This document shows, piece after piece, positions 43,723 to 55,300 of a DNA stretch of 64,000 nucleotides. The DNA is from Nephrocerus scutellatus (taxonomy: Eukaryota > Arthropoda > Insecta > Diptera > Pipunculidae), in contig OX352763.1 in the NCBI GenBank assembly GCA_947095585.1, positions 114,059,908-114,123,907 on the forward strand. Reading direction: 5' to 3'. Numbering within the stretch: the stretch's first letter is position 1; every line of letters begins with the position of its first letter. The notes beneath the pieces are model-generated. The model was not told the origin of the DNA, searched no databases, and saw only the letters and a program-made list of their open reading frames with translations. The translations under genes were made by a program, and so were the position numbers.

Positions 43723-44308
43723 TGAACTATCTTGTAAAGAAGATTGAAGGAGCTTTTCGTTCCAAGGAAGTGGCCCTGTGTGCCTTTCTCGATATTGAGG
43801 GCGCTTTCGATAACACTGGCTACGACTCTATTGCAAGGGCAATCAGTAGCAGGGGTATCGATCGAAGACTCGACCAATCATTGGATAAGGGATATGCTTG
43901 AAAGTCGATATTTAATTTCCATCTCGGGAGGAGTGTCTGTGACTGCAGTTAAGGGATGTCCCAGGAGGAGAAGTGCTTTCTCTCTCCCCTCCTATTATCA
44001 CAAGTCATTGACAATCTTCTTGTCGATCTTCACAGATCAGGCTAAATCGCCATTGGTTATGCGGACGATTTGGCTATTTTTATTAGTGGTAACTATAGTG
44101 TCAGGCAAGGTGCTGTACTTGTGAGAAACAAAATTCTTGTGGCTGAATTTTGTTCCCACAAAACATGCCATATACCCTGCACCCTGTGCACCCACGCAGT
44201 GCAGCCAACAAACGGATATGAAGGTAAAATGACAACAGCAACATCACGTCACCGGACTGGCCAATCACATCGCAGCACGTGACTTAAAGATTTTGCAACG
44301 GAAAATGG

Positions 44309-44316
44309 TATAAAAG
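44309..44316 (+). promoter_or_regulatory. TATA box of the solo LTR
   Basis: TATAAAAG followed about 30 bp later by pyrimidine-rich CTCTCTTAGTCACTTATTAG, where transcription would start. The U3/R border would then lie near 44343. Confidence 0.6.
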
Positions 44317-44585
44317 GGCGAGCACGCAGGCGATCGCTCTCTTAGTCACTTATTAGTTGCCATTGCGCTGTCGGGATCACGCCTCGGTAAGTGCTTATTA
44401 ATCTAACCGACGTCTTTTTCATATCGTTGCCGACGTCGTCAACTGCATTCATCAATTCTTGCCGTCGTACAACATAACATCGCTGTGTGGTTGCCCCGCA
44501 GGTTGTTACGCTGGCACATCACAGCATATCGTTGCCGACATCGTCAACTGCAGCCGTAACTATCCTCTCCGTCGCATGGACTTTT

Positions 44586-45080
44586 CAGGATTCACTCTTG
44601 TCTCAGGTTCGCACATCGCTTTGGGCGCACGATCGTCTCAAGCTCACGCTCACGCATCGCTCAGGATTCACGCTTGTATCAGGCTTACGCTTACGTATCG
44701 CCTTGGGCGCACGCTCGTCTCAAGCTCACGCTCACGCATCGCTCAGGATTCACGCTTGTCTCAGGCTAACGCCCACGCATTGCTGAGGATTTACGCTCGT
44801 CTCAGGCTCCCGCCCGTACACCACTAAGGATTTACGCTCGTCTCAGGCGCACACCCACGCATCACTCAGGATTTACGCTCGCCTCAGGCTCACGCCCACA
44901 AATCGCTCGGGATCTACGCTCGTCTCAGGCTAACCCCAGCGTATCGCTCAGGATTGACGCTCGTCTCAGGCTCCCGCCGGTACACCGCTCAGGATTTACG
45001 CTCGTCTCAGGCTCACGCCCACAAATCGCTCGGAATTTAAGCTCGTCTCACGCTCCCGCTCACGTATCGCTCATGCTATC
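44586..45080 (+). repeat. 41-bp tandem array inside the solo LTR
   Basis: About eleven imperfect units of the type CTCAGGATTTACGCTCGTCT followed by CAGGCTCACGCCCACGCATCG. They lie between the TATA box and the AATAAA signals, so they would be transcribed in the R region. Overlapping Arg/Leu/Ala-rich ORFs here are repeat products. Confidence 0.85.
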
Positions 45081-45800
45081 GCATCGGTAAACCTAATGTA
45101 TTGGATAGCAAGTAATAACAAAAATAAAGAAAATTATTCGAAGAGTAACCAAATAAAAATTTTATTGTAACTACCCCTTTCGTCTGAACCCTGGTCACGC
45201 TGAGTTTACCCCGTCTGGAAAAACTCCGTTACATACTACACGTTATAGAATGGTGCTTGCAAAACCGTCCTAGTGCTTTTCATGAGAAGAAGACTGGTCA
45301 TGTGGGACCTATTATCATCAAAGGCACCACTTTAGATTATTCCAGTGAAGTTAAATGTCTCGGCATCATCCTTAATAAACAGCTAAGCTCGAATTCTCAT
45401 ATCAAGTCCGTCATCGAACGCGCTAATGGGCCTTGTGAGCCATTAGACGCCTATACGGCATAACTTGGGGTCTAAAGTTATACATTGGATGTACACAATG
45501 ATGTTGAGAATATCGTTCGGTGGCCGAAAGTCATTGAACGGACAACGGCAACTAAGCTTCAGAAGCTACAAAGAGCTGCCTGTCTAGGTATAACAAGTGC
45601 TATGCGCACCTGCCATACGACTACATTAGAAGATGTTGTAGGGCTTTCACCCTTACACATCTTCATCAGTAAGATCAGTAAGAAAATTCTTGACTCAACT
45701 CCTGAAAGAGACATGTTCTGTACTATCCCCGCCATTATATTCAGGGAGCACTGTTTCGGAAGGAAATTTGAGATAGAAATATTAGACCGGGTAAAATGCG

Positions 45801-46085
45801 CGCCGTGGCTCAGTGGTAAAGCACATGGCTGCTGCGCAGGAGGTTCAGGCTGGAATCCCAGCAACACCAAAAGTATTTTTCACGGTGTCCCACCTCTCGC
45901 GAATGGGTGATAAACGTTCCGAGAGTAATACCTTGTCACGGAAAGCTTCTCAATTCGCCGTTCGGATCCGGCCTTAAATTGTAGGTCCCTTCCATTTGTG
46001 TCCAAAAATTAACATGTGCAGCACAAATGGTCGCGAGAAGTTAGGCCTTGGACCGCAATGGTCTGTCGCGCCAAATATTATTATT
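45801..46085 (+). mobile_element. tRNA-derived SINE, copy 2
   Basis: Starts CGCCGTGGCTCAGTGG like copy 1, shares the body TTCTCAATTCGCCGTTCGGA, and ends in an ATT run. Perfect 8-bp duplications AAAATGCG flank it (45793-45800 and 46086-46093), so both ends are exact. Box A is kept; box B is disrupted (GGTTCAGGCTGGAATCC). Confidence 0.92.
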
Positions 46086-46890
46086 AAAATGCGCTAGTTC
46101 ACAGATGGATCGAATATGGAAACTGTAGTTGGAGCTGGTGTCTTTGGACCCAACACCAAAGTCTCGATACCAATGGGAAAAAGTCGCTCGGTTTTCCATG
46201 CGAAACTCCATGCCATTGAGATCTGCGCCGGGATTAACCTTAATAAAGGAATTAAAGCACTTAAAGCGCTGTCGTCCAATTTAATGGACTCAATATCAGT
46301 CACAGCCTGTTACGATGCACCGCAATCTCTTGCCAGACACAACAAAGTCAAACTCGGTTGGGTACCTAGTGATCAGGGAATTCCAAGGAACGAATCTGTA
46401 GACGAACTAGCTAGGGCTGGCTCAGAATCTGCGTTTATAGGACCTGAACCCAGCTGTGGTGTCAATTGGGCTGCCGCCAAAGCTCTGATAAGTTGTTGGG
46501 AAGACAAACTTCGTCTGGCCCACTGGGAAAGCGTCCCGGGGCTTAGACAATCCAAACAATTAATCAGGGCCTTTTCCGGTGAGGAAATCCTTAACTTTGA
46601 TAGGGTTAGCATTAGAAAGTTGGTGAGTTGGTAACAGGTCATTGTGGCTTGAGATATCACCTTAACAAAATTGGTGTGGGCTCAGAGACAGAATGTGGGT
46701 TCTGCTTGGGGGATGATGAGTCATCCGAGCACATTCTCTCTGTGAATGCCCAGCATTACTTTGGTTGTGGAGATGCATCTTTCACAAGGAAATATGCTCG
46801 ACGGCGGAGTTGAAAAATTCCCCCACTTAGGATGTACTATCGTTCATTATGGTGGTGGTACGTTTCTTATAACAAAAAAACCCTATTGTA

Positions 46891-48395
46891 TCTCTCTCAG
46901 GTGGTAGTGTCTGTCATATGGGCTAGGGTAGAAATAAAAAAATTGAAGCTGTCTGGTTTATAAACGAACGAGAAATTAGGTGATACAATACAATGTATGG
47001 ATGAGCCTAGAGGCGATAAAACATTGACTGAGTATTTATCAGGATGAGAGGTAAGGAACAAAGTCTAGGGTTTTGGAGGAATGCTGGTATTCTTTTGGGC
47101 TAATTTACAAGCTGAGTAAGGTTATTAAACTCAGCGGATGTCCGACCAGTATGAAATTGAATTGAAATCGTCCGGAATAACGATTTTAGTGTGAGGATAT
47201 TTTGTGACAAATCTTGAAATTGAATCTGACAGTGCTTCAACCTCGTTTTGAGATGAATTACTGTCTACGCTGGGTCTGCTATATAAATAAAGCAGTTTCG
47301 CTTTTGTACCTTCACCTTAAGATGAAATTTAATTTCGAATTCTGTTTGTCCGCTGGTTCAATTGATCTGGAACTTGATTCAAGTCAAGATTTATGCATCC
47401 TGCCTATTATTTACGTTGATTCCCCATTTGGTCATAAGTACTAAACGTCAATGTCTTTATCAGTTGGATAGCCGCTTTTCACATTACTTTGTCCTCATAA
47501 AAACCTTGCATGTGACTTTCCATATGACTACACCCACTTAAATGCCACCAAATAATTCATGGCCTGTCTGGATTTTTTTTTAATTTTTCCATTTGCATTT
47601 TTTACCCTAAAGTGGATCCGATCCCACTTGAGAATTCGCCGGCAAAGGGCAAACAGCCATAATTATGTACTAACCAGTCCCCTATTTTTATCTTTTTTCA
47701 GCTTTCCATATGACTCCTTGTAATGAGATTCTAGACCGGAATGAAAGTGCAGCCGTGAATCCAATAACGTTTTCATAATTAAAACCCACAAGAGGGACTT
47801 CTGCATTAAAGGTTTGTTTGCATTTTACCATTTAACCAAAATACCAACCCTAGCTTTTGTTTGAATTGTGTATGGAAATCCATCAACCCATCATGTGTTC
47901 GTCGAAAGTATACGTCAGCCACAATAGAGCTTCTCTGGCGTAAGTAATTTTTTTTAACAGAATGCAAAATTGTTCAAAGGAGCATGAAAACTTCGCTTCC
48001 GCTCAGTCCCTTGTGCCACCATCGCAAGTATGTGGTGGGTAGGTGTATTTGCATGTGTAAGATTTTTATCGGAAACGACGATAGTCATTTATCAGAGTCG
48101 TCAAAAGGGAGTAACTGCTGAAATCGGTTAAACGAGTTAAATTGTCTTAAGAATCTCACTCAATGCAGTTTTTCCAACCTTCAGGGTCTCCAAAATTTTC
48201 CACAAATAAATGCCGAATTAAAAAATCTGGGAGTCAGGTGGGAAACCACACACACCTGAAACGTACCCTCACTGCATACAGCTTGAGCTGCACAGCAGTT
48301 AGTCAATGCCTTGTCCAAATATAATACTGACATAACAGCAATCCAGCAGATGCGGTGGACGGGGAATGGTATCCTACAAAAATCAGAATATGACA
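46891..48395. other. Intergenic sequence, nothing recognised
   Basis: Up to about 47000 it may include the 3' UTR of LINE C5. The rest has no recognised element; the 76-codon ORF at 47214 has no family features. Confidence 0.35.
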
Positions 48396-48399
48396 TACA

Positions 48400-48625
48400 T
48401 TACAGCTGTCATGCAAGACACCATGTGCTCGAGGTGGGGTTTCTAGTTAGCAAGAGAATAAAACCCACCGTTATCGGCTTTAAAGCAGTTAGTGAACGGC
48501 TATGCACCCTTCGCGTACGGGGCAGATTTTAAAACATAAGCCTCATAACCGTTCACGCACCAAAATAAGACTCCCCAGATGATAAAAAAGAAGAATTCTT
48601 TGAATCATTCTGGGGGATATGAATG
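48400..48625 (+). mobile_element. LINE family A endonuclease fragment, plus strand
   Basis: Reads HVLEVGFLVSKRIKPTVIGF and KAVSERLCTLRVRGRF, then a shortened DSPDDKKEEFFES and WGDMNAN-like end. It meets, at about 48625, an RT segment of the same family on the opposite strand. Confidence 0.75.
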
Positions 48626-50035
48626 CTAACGCAAGAGCTTCCCGTACAGTTCTTGGCTCTTTCTACCAACGATATCAATATCGTCTGCGTAAGCCAGTAT
48701 CTGACTGGACTTATACAGGATTGTTCATCTCGCCATTACGTCAGAGTCTCGGATCGCTTTCTCCAGCGCCAGGTTGAAGAGGATGCAGGCCAGTCCATCA
48801 TCTTGTTGGAGCCTGTTATAGATGTTGAATGGGCTTGATAGTGATCCGGATGTTTTTTTTTTTGGCTAATAACATTGGTCATGGCGTCATGGTCAACCTA
48901 TATAGTCCTGTCAGTTTATTTAGGATGCCGAATTCTCATGGCTTTATAAAGTTTTACTCTGGCTATGCTATCATAGGCGGCTTCAAAGTCTGGTCTGGCT
49001 ATGATTTTATAGGCGGCTTTAAAGTCCATAAAAAGATGGTATTGTGAGTTTTGAAACTCTAGACATTTTTCCATCACCTGCCTAAGGGTGTAAATCTGAT
49101 CAGTTGTTGATTTGCCTGGGATGAAGCCACACTGGTATGGACCAATGATGACTTTGGCGTATGGGGCTACCCTGTCTTGAAGGATAGAGGAGAAAATCTT
49201 ATACGCGGTACTCAACAACGTTATACCACGATAATTGCTTCATTTTGTGATATCTCCCTTCTTATGTATGGGGCACAGGATGCCTCTTCGCCAGTCTTCT
49301 GGCATCGCTTATTCCTCCCATACTTGCACTATTATTAATGTGGGGCCTCCTATTATTATTAATTACGCTGGGATCCCATCTGATCCCAGAGCCTTATTAT
49401 TTTTGAGCCGATTTATCGCTCTGCTTACTTCGTCTATAATTGGTGGCAGCAGCATAGTATGGTCTTCGGTCATTGGTTGAGCCGCCAACTCCTCAGTTAA
49501 CTGCCCATTTAGCAACTTATGAAAGTGCTCTTCCCATCGCTCTAAGATGCCTTTAATATTGGCGATCAGATTACCCTCTTTGTCCTTGCAGTATGTGCAA
49601 CGCGGTGTATATTGCGTCATACCGCGGACTCTGGTAGAACTTTCGAACTTGCTCTCGGTAACTGTTCAAGTTCACGGACGAGATTCTTCTCCCAGGCTGC
49701 CTTCTTTCGCCGGTGAACTGTTTTATCATATCTTCTGAGCTCTTTGTATTCATCTTCGCGTGCCCGCGTTCTATGAGATTGTTGCATTGCTCGGTACGCA
49801 ACATTCTTACGTTCATTCGCTAGCTTACATACGTCATCGAACCAGTCGTTCCGATCTCTACGACTACTGCCTAAGAGGGAGTCAGCAGTACTTATGACAG
49901 TATTTTTAAGGCCGGTCCATTTCTCTTCTACGCCCGGCATCTCAGCCCCAGGATTTACTCTTCCTGCATTTAGGGCGAGTCCTATCACTTGACCGTAGTT
50001 GTTTCTGGTCTCTTCGTTGCGAAGAGCAGCCGATG
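48625..50035 (-). mobile_element. LINE family A, copy 4, linker and RT on minus strand
   Basis: Read from 50035 down: linker with EEKWTGLKNTVISTADSLLG, GSSRRDRNDWFDDVCK and MTQYTPRCTYCKDKEGNLIA; then the RT start NRLKNNKALGSDGIPA, YKIFSSILQDRVAPYAKVII and GFIPGKSTTDQIYTLRQVME. The end near 48680 is the YADD region, cut there. A tandem duplication of the AAYDSIARVKLY segment lies at 48960-49030. Confidence 0.8.
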
Positions 50036-50479
50036 GGATTTAATCGATTTTTTCAAAGATAGAATTTCTTCTGATCAGAGCTTACCAGTTCGCATTTTTT
50101 AATTCTTTGCTGTATAGTGTTAGTGTCTCCTAATGATGTATTCTTATAACAGAGATATTGTGTAGTTGCATATAAGATACAGAGAGCAACATTGTTGTTT
50201 TCAACAACAAAGTAGTCGACAAAATCCACCAACACGGGATTCACTATAAACTTTCCTCTTCTTTGAAAGAGAGATAACGACCAAAACTCACTAAAAACGC
50301 AAAAAAAACAACAACAAAATTTTTCATTTATATTCTCTTATAACCAAAATATGCGTCTAAAAGTAATCCACTATAAATGCTGAAAAATAAAAACACATGC
50401 GAAGCGCTGCCTGCTTTGTGGTTTAAATCGTAAAGCAGCGTTGCACAGAAGCACGGTTATTATACTCGTAGTATGGCGT

Positions 50480-50730
50480 GATCTGATGTCGCTATATGAC
50501 ATGATTGTTAAAATTTTTGTATGGGAGCCCCCAGACCCCGGGACCCGATCACTACCAAATCTTAATAGAAAGTGTTGTCACTGGAAATACATATGTGTAC
50601 AAAGTTTCAATGTAATCGGGCTTTGGGAATTGGGTTAGAAATTGATCGTAAGATTCCACCACCGTAGGAACGAACGAACGACAGACAGAACCATGCCGAC
50701 TCGAAGTAAATATAGAGAATTTATAAAATG
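50480..50730 (+). repeat. Repeat family B, copy 6
   Basis: TTTTTGTATGGGAGCCCCC, AATACATATGTGTACAAAG, and an end in CGAAGTAAATATAGAGAATT. One unit only. Confidence 0.7.
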
Positions 50731-50929
50731 TTGAATCGATACGGAAACGATATTAACTGGTCGTAAACATTGACGTGATAAACAATACACAAACAACAGT
50801 GTTTGTAGAAATTGCTCCTTGCACTTGAAATAAAAATAGTCACGGGCTCGACGGATCACTGGGATTTGAATAATGGCAGGATCCTTGTAGACTGGCAGTA
50901 TCTTTTTTAATAATTGGAGTTTCTTTCTA

Positions 50930-51180
50930 AATGAGCCCTGATGTTCCTTTGTTGGTCTCCACTTCTTCTTTCTTTCCTTTACTCCGCGGGGACGGCCAAC
51001 TCGACGGCATCCATGTGGACTCCAGTCGAGCGCTAGTTTCGTAATGTCGTCCGCTGGCTTTCTCAAAGTGTGGCCAATCCAGCTCCATTTTCGTCGTCTG
51101 ATGGTGAGCGCGATTGCTTCCTGCTAGTGGTCTCCACTAGTCCTGGCTATTACGCCTTCGACTTAAACCTTTGGCAGTAG
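50930..51180 (-). mobile_element. LINE RT C-terminal fragment (family M)
   Basis: On the minus strand RRRKWSWIGHTLRKPADDI and LALDWSPHGCRRVGRPRGVK match the WIGHTLRK...GxRRxGRP end of RTE-like reverse transcriptases. It differs clearly from family A (RWAGHLARM). Only the tail is present. Confidence 0.65.
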
Positions 51181-51779
51181 TCTGCACCCAAGGTGGGATT
51201 CCAATAAGGTGGATCCTAGAAATACCCTGAGTTTAAGGCTCGCAAGCCTAGTAAAACTCAGTTGGTATTGGTCGGATGTCCAAGATTGAATTGGTCCGGC
51301 TCGAAGGACCACTGTTTCTAGAAATTGCTCCTTGCACTTGGAATAAAAATAGTCACCTTACCTTGGGTAGGGGGATAACTATGTAATTGAAAACAATACT
51401 TTTGAATTGGTAACTTGTTCAAGTTCGTCCATGTTGAAGTGAAGTGCGTGTTGGTAAAGTAAACTATTACTTTTAAATGTGGATAAAGTAAACTAATTTA
51501 CAAAGATCCTGCCAGCCTTCATAAATTACATCCTTCCAGTCTACATAAATCCTGCCAAATCCTGCCAGTCTACAAATCCCTCGAGCCGGTGACTATTTCT
51601 ATTTCAAGTGCAATTTCTACAAACAAATAGTATAGGTCTTGCAGTAAATGCAAAACCAAGACCACCCATTCTTTTGCAAGACCAAGACAAAGACTGACCA
51701 GCACACCCAGCACAATACTATGTCTGCAAGATATTGCAAGTCACTTGCAAAAACAAGAGCACAAAACCAGGCTCCTGGC

Positions 51780-51962
51780 CCTGGGACACGATCACAAAAA
51801 GTGTTGTGACGGGATATGCAGATGTGTACAACATTTGAAGAAACCCTCCGACCCTATCACTTCGAATAGTTAATAATTAATTGATACTGTTGTCACCGGA
51901 GATGCACATGTGTGCAAAGTTTGAATAAAATCGAGCTGTAGGAAGTGGGTTAAAAATTAAAG
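51780..51962 (+). repeat. Repeat family B, copy 7
   Basis: CTGGGACACGATCACAAAAAG, GATGCACATGTGTGCAAAG and GAGCTGTAGGAAGTGGGTTA. It lies just downstream of gene 2. Confidence 0.6.
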
Positions 51963-52062
51963 TATTATTATTTTATTAGTAAAGTGTTATAATATAACAT
52001 AATATAATATTTCAGTAATTTTGTCGAGGTCTCATTAAAAATTGCAGTCTTGCAGTATAGCA

Positions 52063-52068
52063 TTTAAT
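52063..52068 (-). terminator. Possible polyadenylation signal ATTAAA for gene 2
   Basis: The common variant signal ATTAAA on the minus strand, about 114 nt after the TAG. No closer AATAAA was seen. Confidence 0.4.
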
Positions 52069-52181
52069 AAAAGTAAATATAATATCTTACAAAATTAAAA
52101 ACAAGTATCCAAAAACAAACACGAAATTAGGTTCTAAAAATATTTATACAATCTACCGATTTCTTAGAAAAAACTCCAAGA

Positions 52182-52302
52182 CTAATCGATATTTAAATTT
52201 CTCAAATTGTGCTCCACTTTTGTAGCGCTGCTGCACGACGACGATAGCATTGACTTTTTCCTGTCGTTGATTTGCCACAGGCTTTGGTCCATCAGATAAT
52301 CC
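52182..52302 (-). CDS. Gene 2 exon 6 (C-terminus)
   Basis: The acceptor ATTCCTTTAG is followed by one base that completes an Arg codon. The exon then reads DYLMDQSLWQINDRKKS, a Ser-rich stretch, and EHNLRNLNID followed by TAG. It is a C-terminal tail beyond the lipid-binding domain. An ATTAAA polyadenylation signal lies at 52063-52068. Confidence 0.88.
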
Positions 52303-55300
52303 CTAAAGGAATGTAATAGAAAATGGAAATTTGTTTAAAAAAAACAATAATTTTAACGAAAAATTAATTTTTGTCTTTCAAAAATGATACCTATGTTCAT
52401 GTAAATTGTTGATCCATGTTGCCTTCAAGTCGGCCATTTTACCGGCCTTACCGCCGTATTCTTCCGGTAACATCTCTTGAGGAATGTAATCGTAAAGAGT
52501 ACTCGAGCCGGGCAGATGAAATTTAATCTGAAAAGGGTTAATAGATATTTTATGAATAAAACAAATAAATAAAGGATCGCAACCAGGATTCTTACCAATT
52601 TAAAAACTTCACTCTTTATGAACGGCTTAACAACGCTCATAACTTTGTCCACATACGATGGACAATTGAGCACGTGAATTTCCTTTAAACGAACTGGATG
52701 TGCTTCCTGTACGAATTTCATATAAACCCGCAGCGAACTGAGAACGACACGCCTCAAGTGACGCAAACTAAATCCGGCCATATCGAATATTGGTATCTCA
52801 CCATCGGCCATGCCTTGCTCGTCGGGTATGGCAAACCGACAATCGGCTATCATGAAGAACATTTTGACGCCATCGGTGAACATGAACTATAGAAGAGAAG
52901 ATAAATTAAAAGAAAACTTAGAAGAAACGAGTGTTAGTCATTTTTTGAAAGACCTAAGAGTCTTAAGGATCGCCGATAACATCAAAGGCACCAATGACCG
53001 AAAAACACACTATGCTGGCTGCCGCCACCAGCCATAGACGAAGTTAGCGGAGCGATATCTCGGTTCAAAAATAATAAGGCCCTGGGATCAGATGGTATCC
53101 TAGCGGAGCTGATTAAAACTGGAGGTCGCGCAGTACAACAAGTAATTCATGAACTAATAGTGCAAGTATGGGAGGAAGAAAAGATACCAGAAGACTGGCG
53201 AAGAGGCATCCTGTACCCCATACATAAGAAAGGAGATATAACAACCTGCAGGTATTGAATGCCGCGTATAAGATTTTCTCCTCTATCCTTCAAGACAGGA
53301 TAGCCCTATACGCTAAAGTCATCATTGGTCGATACCAGTGTGGCTTGATTCCAGGCAAATCAACAACTGATCAGATTTACACCATTAGGCAGGTGATGGA
53401 AAAATGTCTAGAGTTTCAAAACTCACTACACCATTTTTTTATGGACCGCCGCCTATGAAAGCATAGCCAGAGAAGACTTTAAAGCCTCCTATGATAGCAT
53501 AGCTTGAGTAAAACTCTATAAAGCCATGAAAGAATTCGGCATCCCAAATAAACTGACGCGACTTTGTAGGTTGACCATGACCAAGGTTATAAGCCAAGTA
53601 CAAATATACGGATCACTATCAAGCCCATTCAACATCTATAACGGGGATGAACTGGCCTGCGTCCTCTTCAAGCTGGCGTTGGAGAAAGTGATCCGAGACT
53701 CTGACGTAACGGTGAGAGAAACAATCCTCTATAAGTCCAGTCAGATATTGACTTACGCAGACGACATCGACATCGTTGGCAGAAACCTAAGGACTGAACA
53801 GGAAACTTTCATCCAGACCGAGCGGGTGGCACGAATTCTGGGACTGCGCATAACTGAGAGCACAATAAAGTACATGGTGGCCAAGTCTGCGAGTAGAAGA
53901 TCCAACATTGCTCCCTCAATTAAAATAGTGGATCGCGAATTTGAAGTAGTGGAATCCTTTAACTATCTCGGGTCAACTGTAGCAGTCGATAACAGTATGG
54001 AAACAGAAATACGCGCACGGTTGCTCAAAGCCAACAAAGCCTACTTTAGTCTGTCAAGACTCTTCAAATCCAGGAACTTATCCATAACATCCAAGCTGCT
54101 GATATACAAGGCAATGGTCATACCAGTACTTACATTTGGATCCGAGACTTGGCTGCATAGCAAAAAGCATTCTGACCTCTTAGCCGCGTTCGAGAGAAAA
54201 GTCTTACGGAGAATTGTTGGCCCCGTATGTTAAGAAGGACGATTCCGGAGACTTTATAATGATGATATCTACGAGCGTTACCGCGATGTCGACATCGTGA
54301 AGAGAATTAAGCTCGAAAGGCTCCGGTGGGCAAGACACCTGCTCGGAATGTCCTTTGCGGTAGGATTTATGGAACACGACAGCGAGGCCGGCCAAGCCTA
54401 CGCTGGGAGGATGGCGTAGACCAGGACGCCCAGAGTTTGGGAATGCCAAACTGGATGACATCGGCTCGAAATCGGGACCGGTGGAGAGATTTTTGCGGGA
54501 GGTCAGGACCGGACACCGGTTGTAGAGCCAAATATGATGAAATTCAATTCCCCACCATGCTATCTAGTCCCCACCTTGTTATGCTATTAAGGTCAGAATT
54601 AAACGTGCTCAACATACGTTGTTGTGCAACTTTCACTTGCGACTAAGAAGGGCGTACAGAAAGCGTGAAATCCTCTGAAAAGCTTAGAGTGCTGTCATCA
54701 GCGAAAGAATGTTTTGGATTAGAAGTGGTGGATAGGAGATCATTAATGAAAATTAGAAAGAGTGTCGAGACAAAACACAGAGCCTTGAGGAACACCGACC
54801 ACCTGTAGAACGTTGCCTAAGAACTGTCGAGAATGGTCAGTTTACTTATAGGACATAACCCGACTGGAAGTCGTATGTTCATATTGAGACTTATATTGGA
54901 TCCAATATGTAATTGCTGCCTGGAGAAAGAGCAAACAACTTTACATTTCCTTTGTAGTTGCCCTGCTTTTTCCAGATATTAAAGATGAACCTCTTTGGAA
55001 GAGATATAATAACGATCAAAGAACTTGGATCGTTGAAACTAGATCTGGTCCTTCGCTATCGTAACATCCAGATTTGAATAAAGATCTAACTGGGAATGAT
55101 TACAATAGATCGACGGTGTGAGTACTCTGGTATCGTTTTTCTCGGATTGTCAATCTAACCCAGCATACAACTATGTATACTATATATATAGACATATTTC
55201 AACGGGCACCTTTTATGGATACACTTTGTTGTTCTCGACAAGCCAGTTCAGTTTAGTACCGCACTTTTTTATCAGCCTTGACCTCATGTGAACTGCATCT

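Larger units (their letters stand above)
44120..45233 (+). mobile_element. Solo LTR (1,114 bp) of a Ty3/gypsy-like retrotransposon
   Basis: Begins TGTGAGAAAC and ends CTCCGTTACA, so it has TG...CA ends. TACT occurs immediately before (44116-44119) and after (45234-45237). Deleting the LTR and one TACT restores the LINE C reading GCTGTACTACACGTTATAG, which other C copies confirm. A 4-bp duplication fits Ty3/gypsy-type integrases (also possible for other LTR groups). Inside are TATAAAAG at 44309, a 41-bp tandem array, and AATAAA at 45123 and 45152. There is no internal region, so it arose by LTR-LTR recombination. Confidence 0.88.
43723..46890 (+). mobile_element. RNase H-containing LINE, family C, copy 5 (host to LTR and SINE insertions)
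   Basis: The longest C copy, in three parts. 43723-44119 is RT: a CAFLDIEGAFDNTGYDSIAR-like segment, then IGYADDLAIFISGN with the catalytic ADD in the 44055-44100 region. 45238-45800 is RT thumb: GTTLDYSSEVKCLGIILNKQ and QKLQRAACLGITSAMRTC. 46094-46890 holds RNase H: GAGVFGPNTKVSIPMGKSRS, FHAKLHAIEICAG and KLGWVPSDQGIPRNESVDEL. It ends with the Cys-His segment ETECGFCLGDDESSEHILS. The RNase H frame is open for 172 codons. The breaks are the solo LTR and the SINE, plus a small deletion at the latter. Confidence 0.85.

Noticed and set aside
44459..44827. Arg/Leu/His-rich ORFs of 99 and 122 codons
   Set aside because: They lie within the LTR's 41-bp tandem array and have no independent support.
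48400..50035. Classical twin-priming inversion of LINE A4
   Set aside because: The inverted endonuclease piece is on the 3' side of the RT segment, not on the 5' side as twin priming gives.
50635..51066. 143-codon minus ORF as a host gene
   Set aside because: Its N-terminal half is the WIGHTLRK end of a LINE reverse transcriptase, and the rest is non-coding flank and repeat B.
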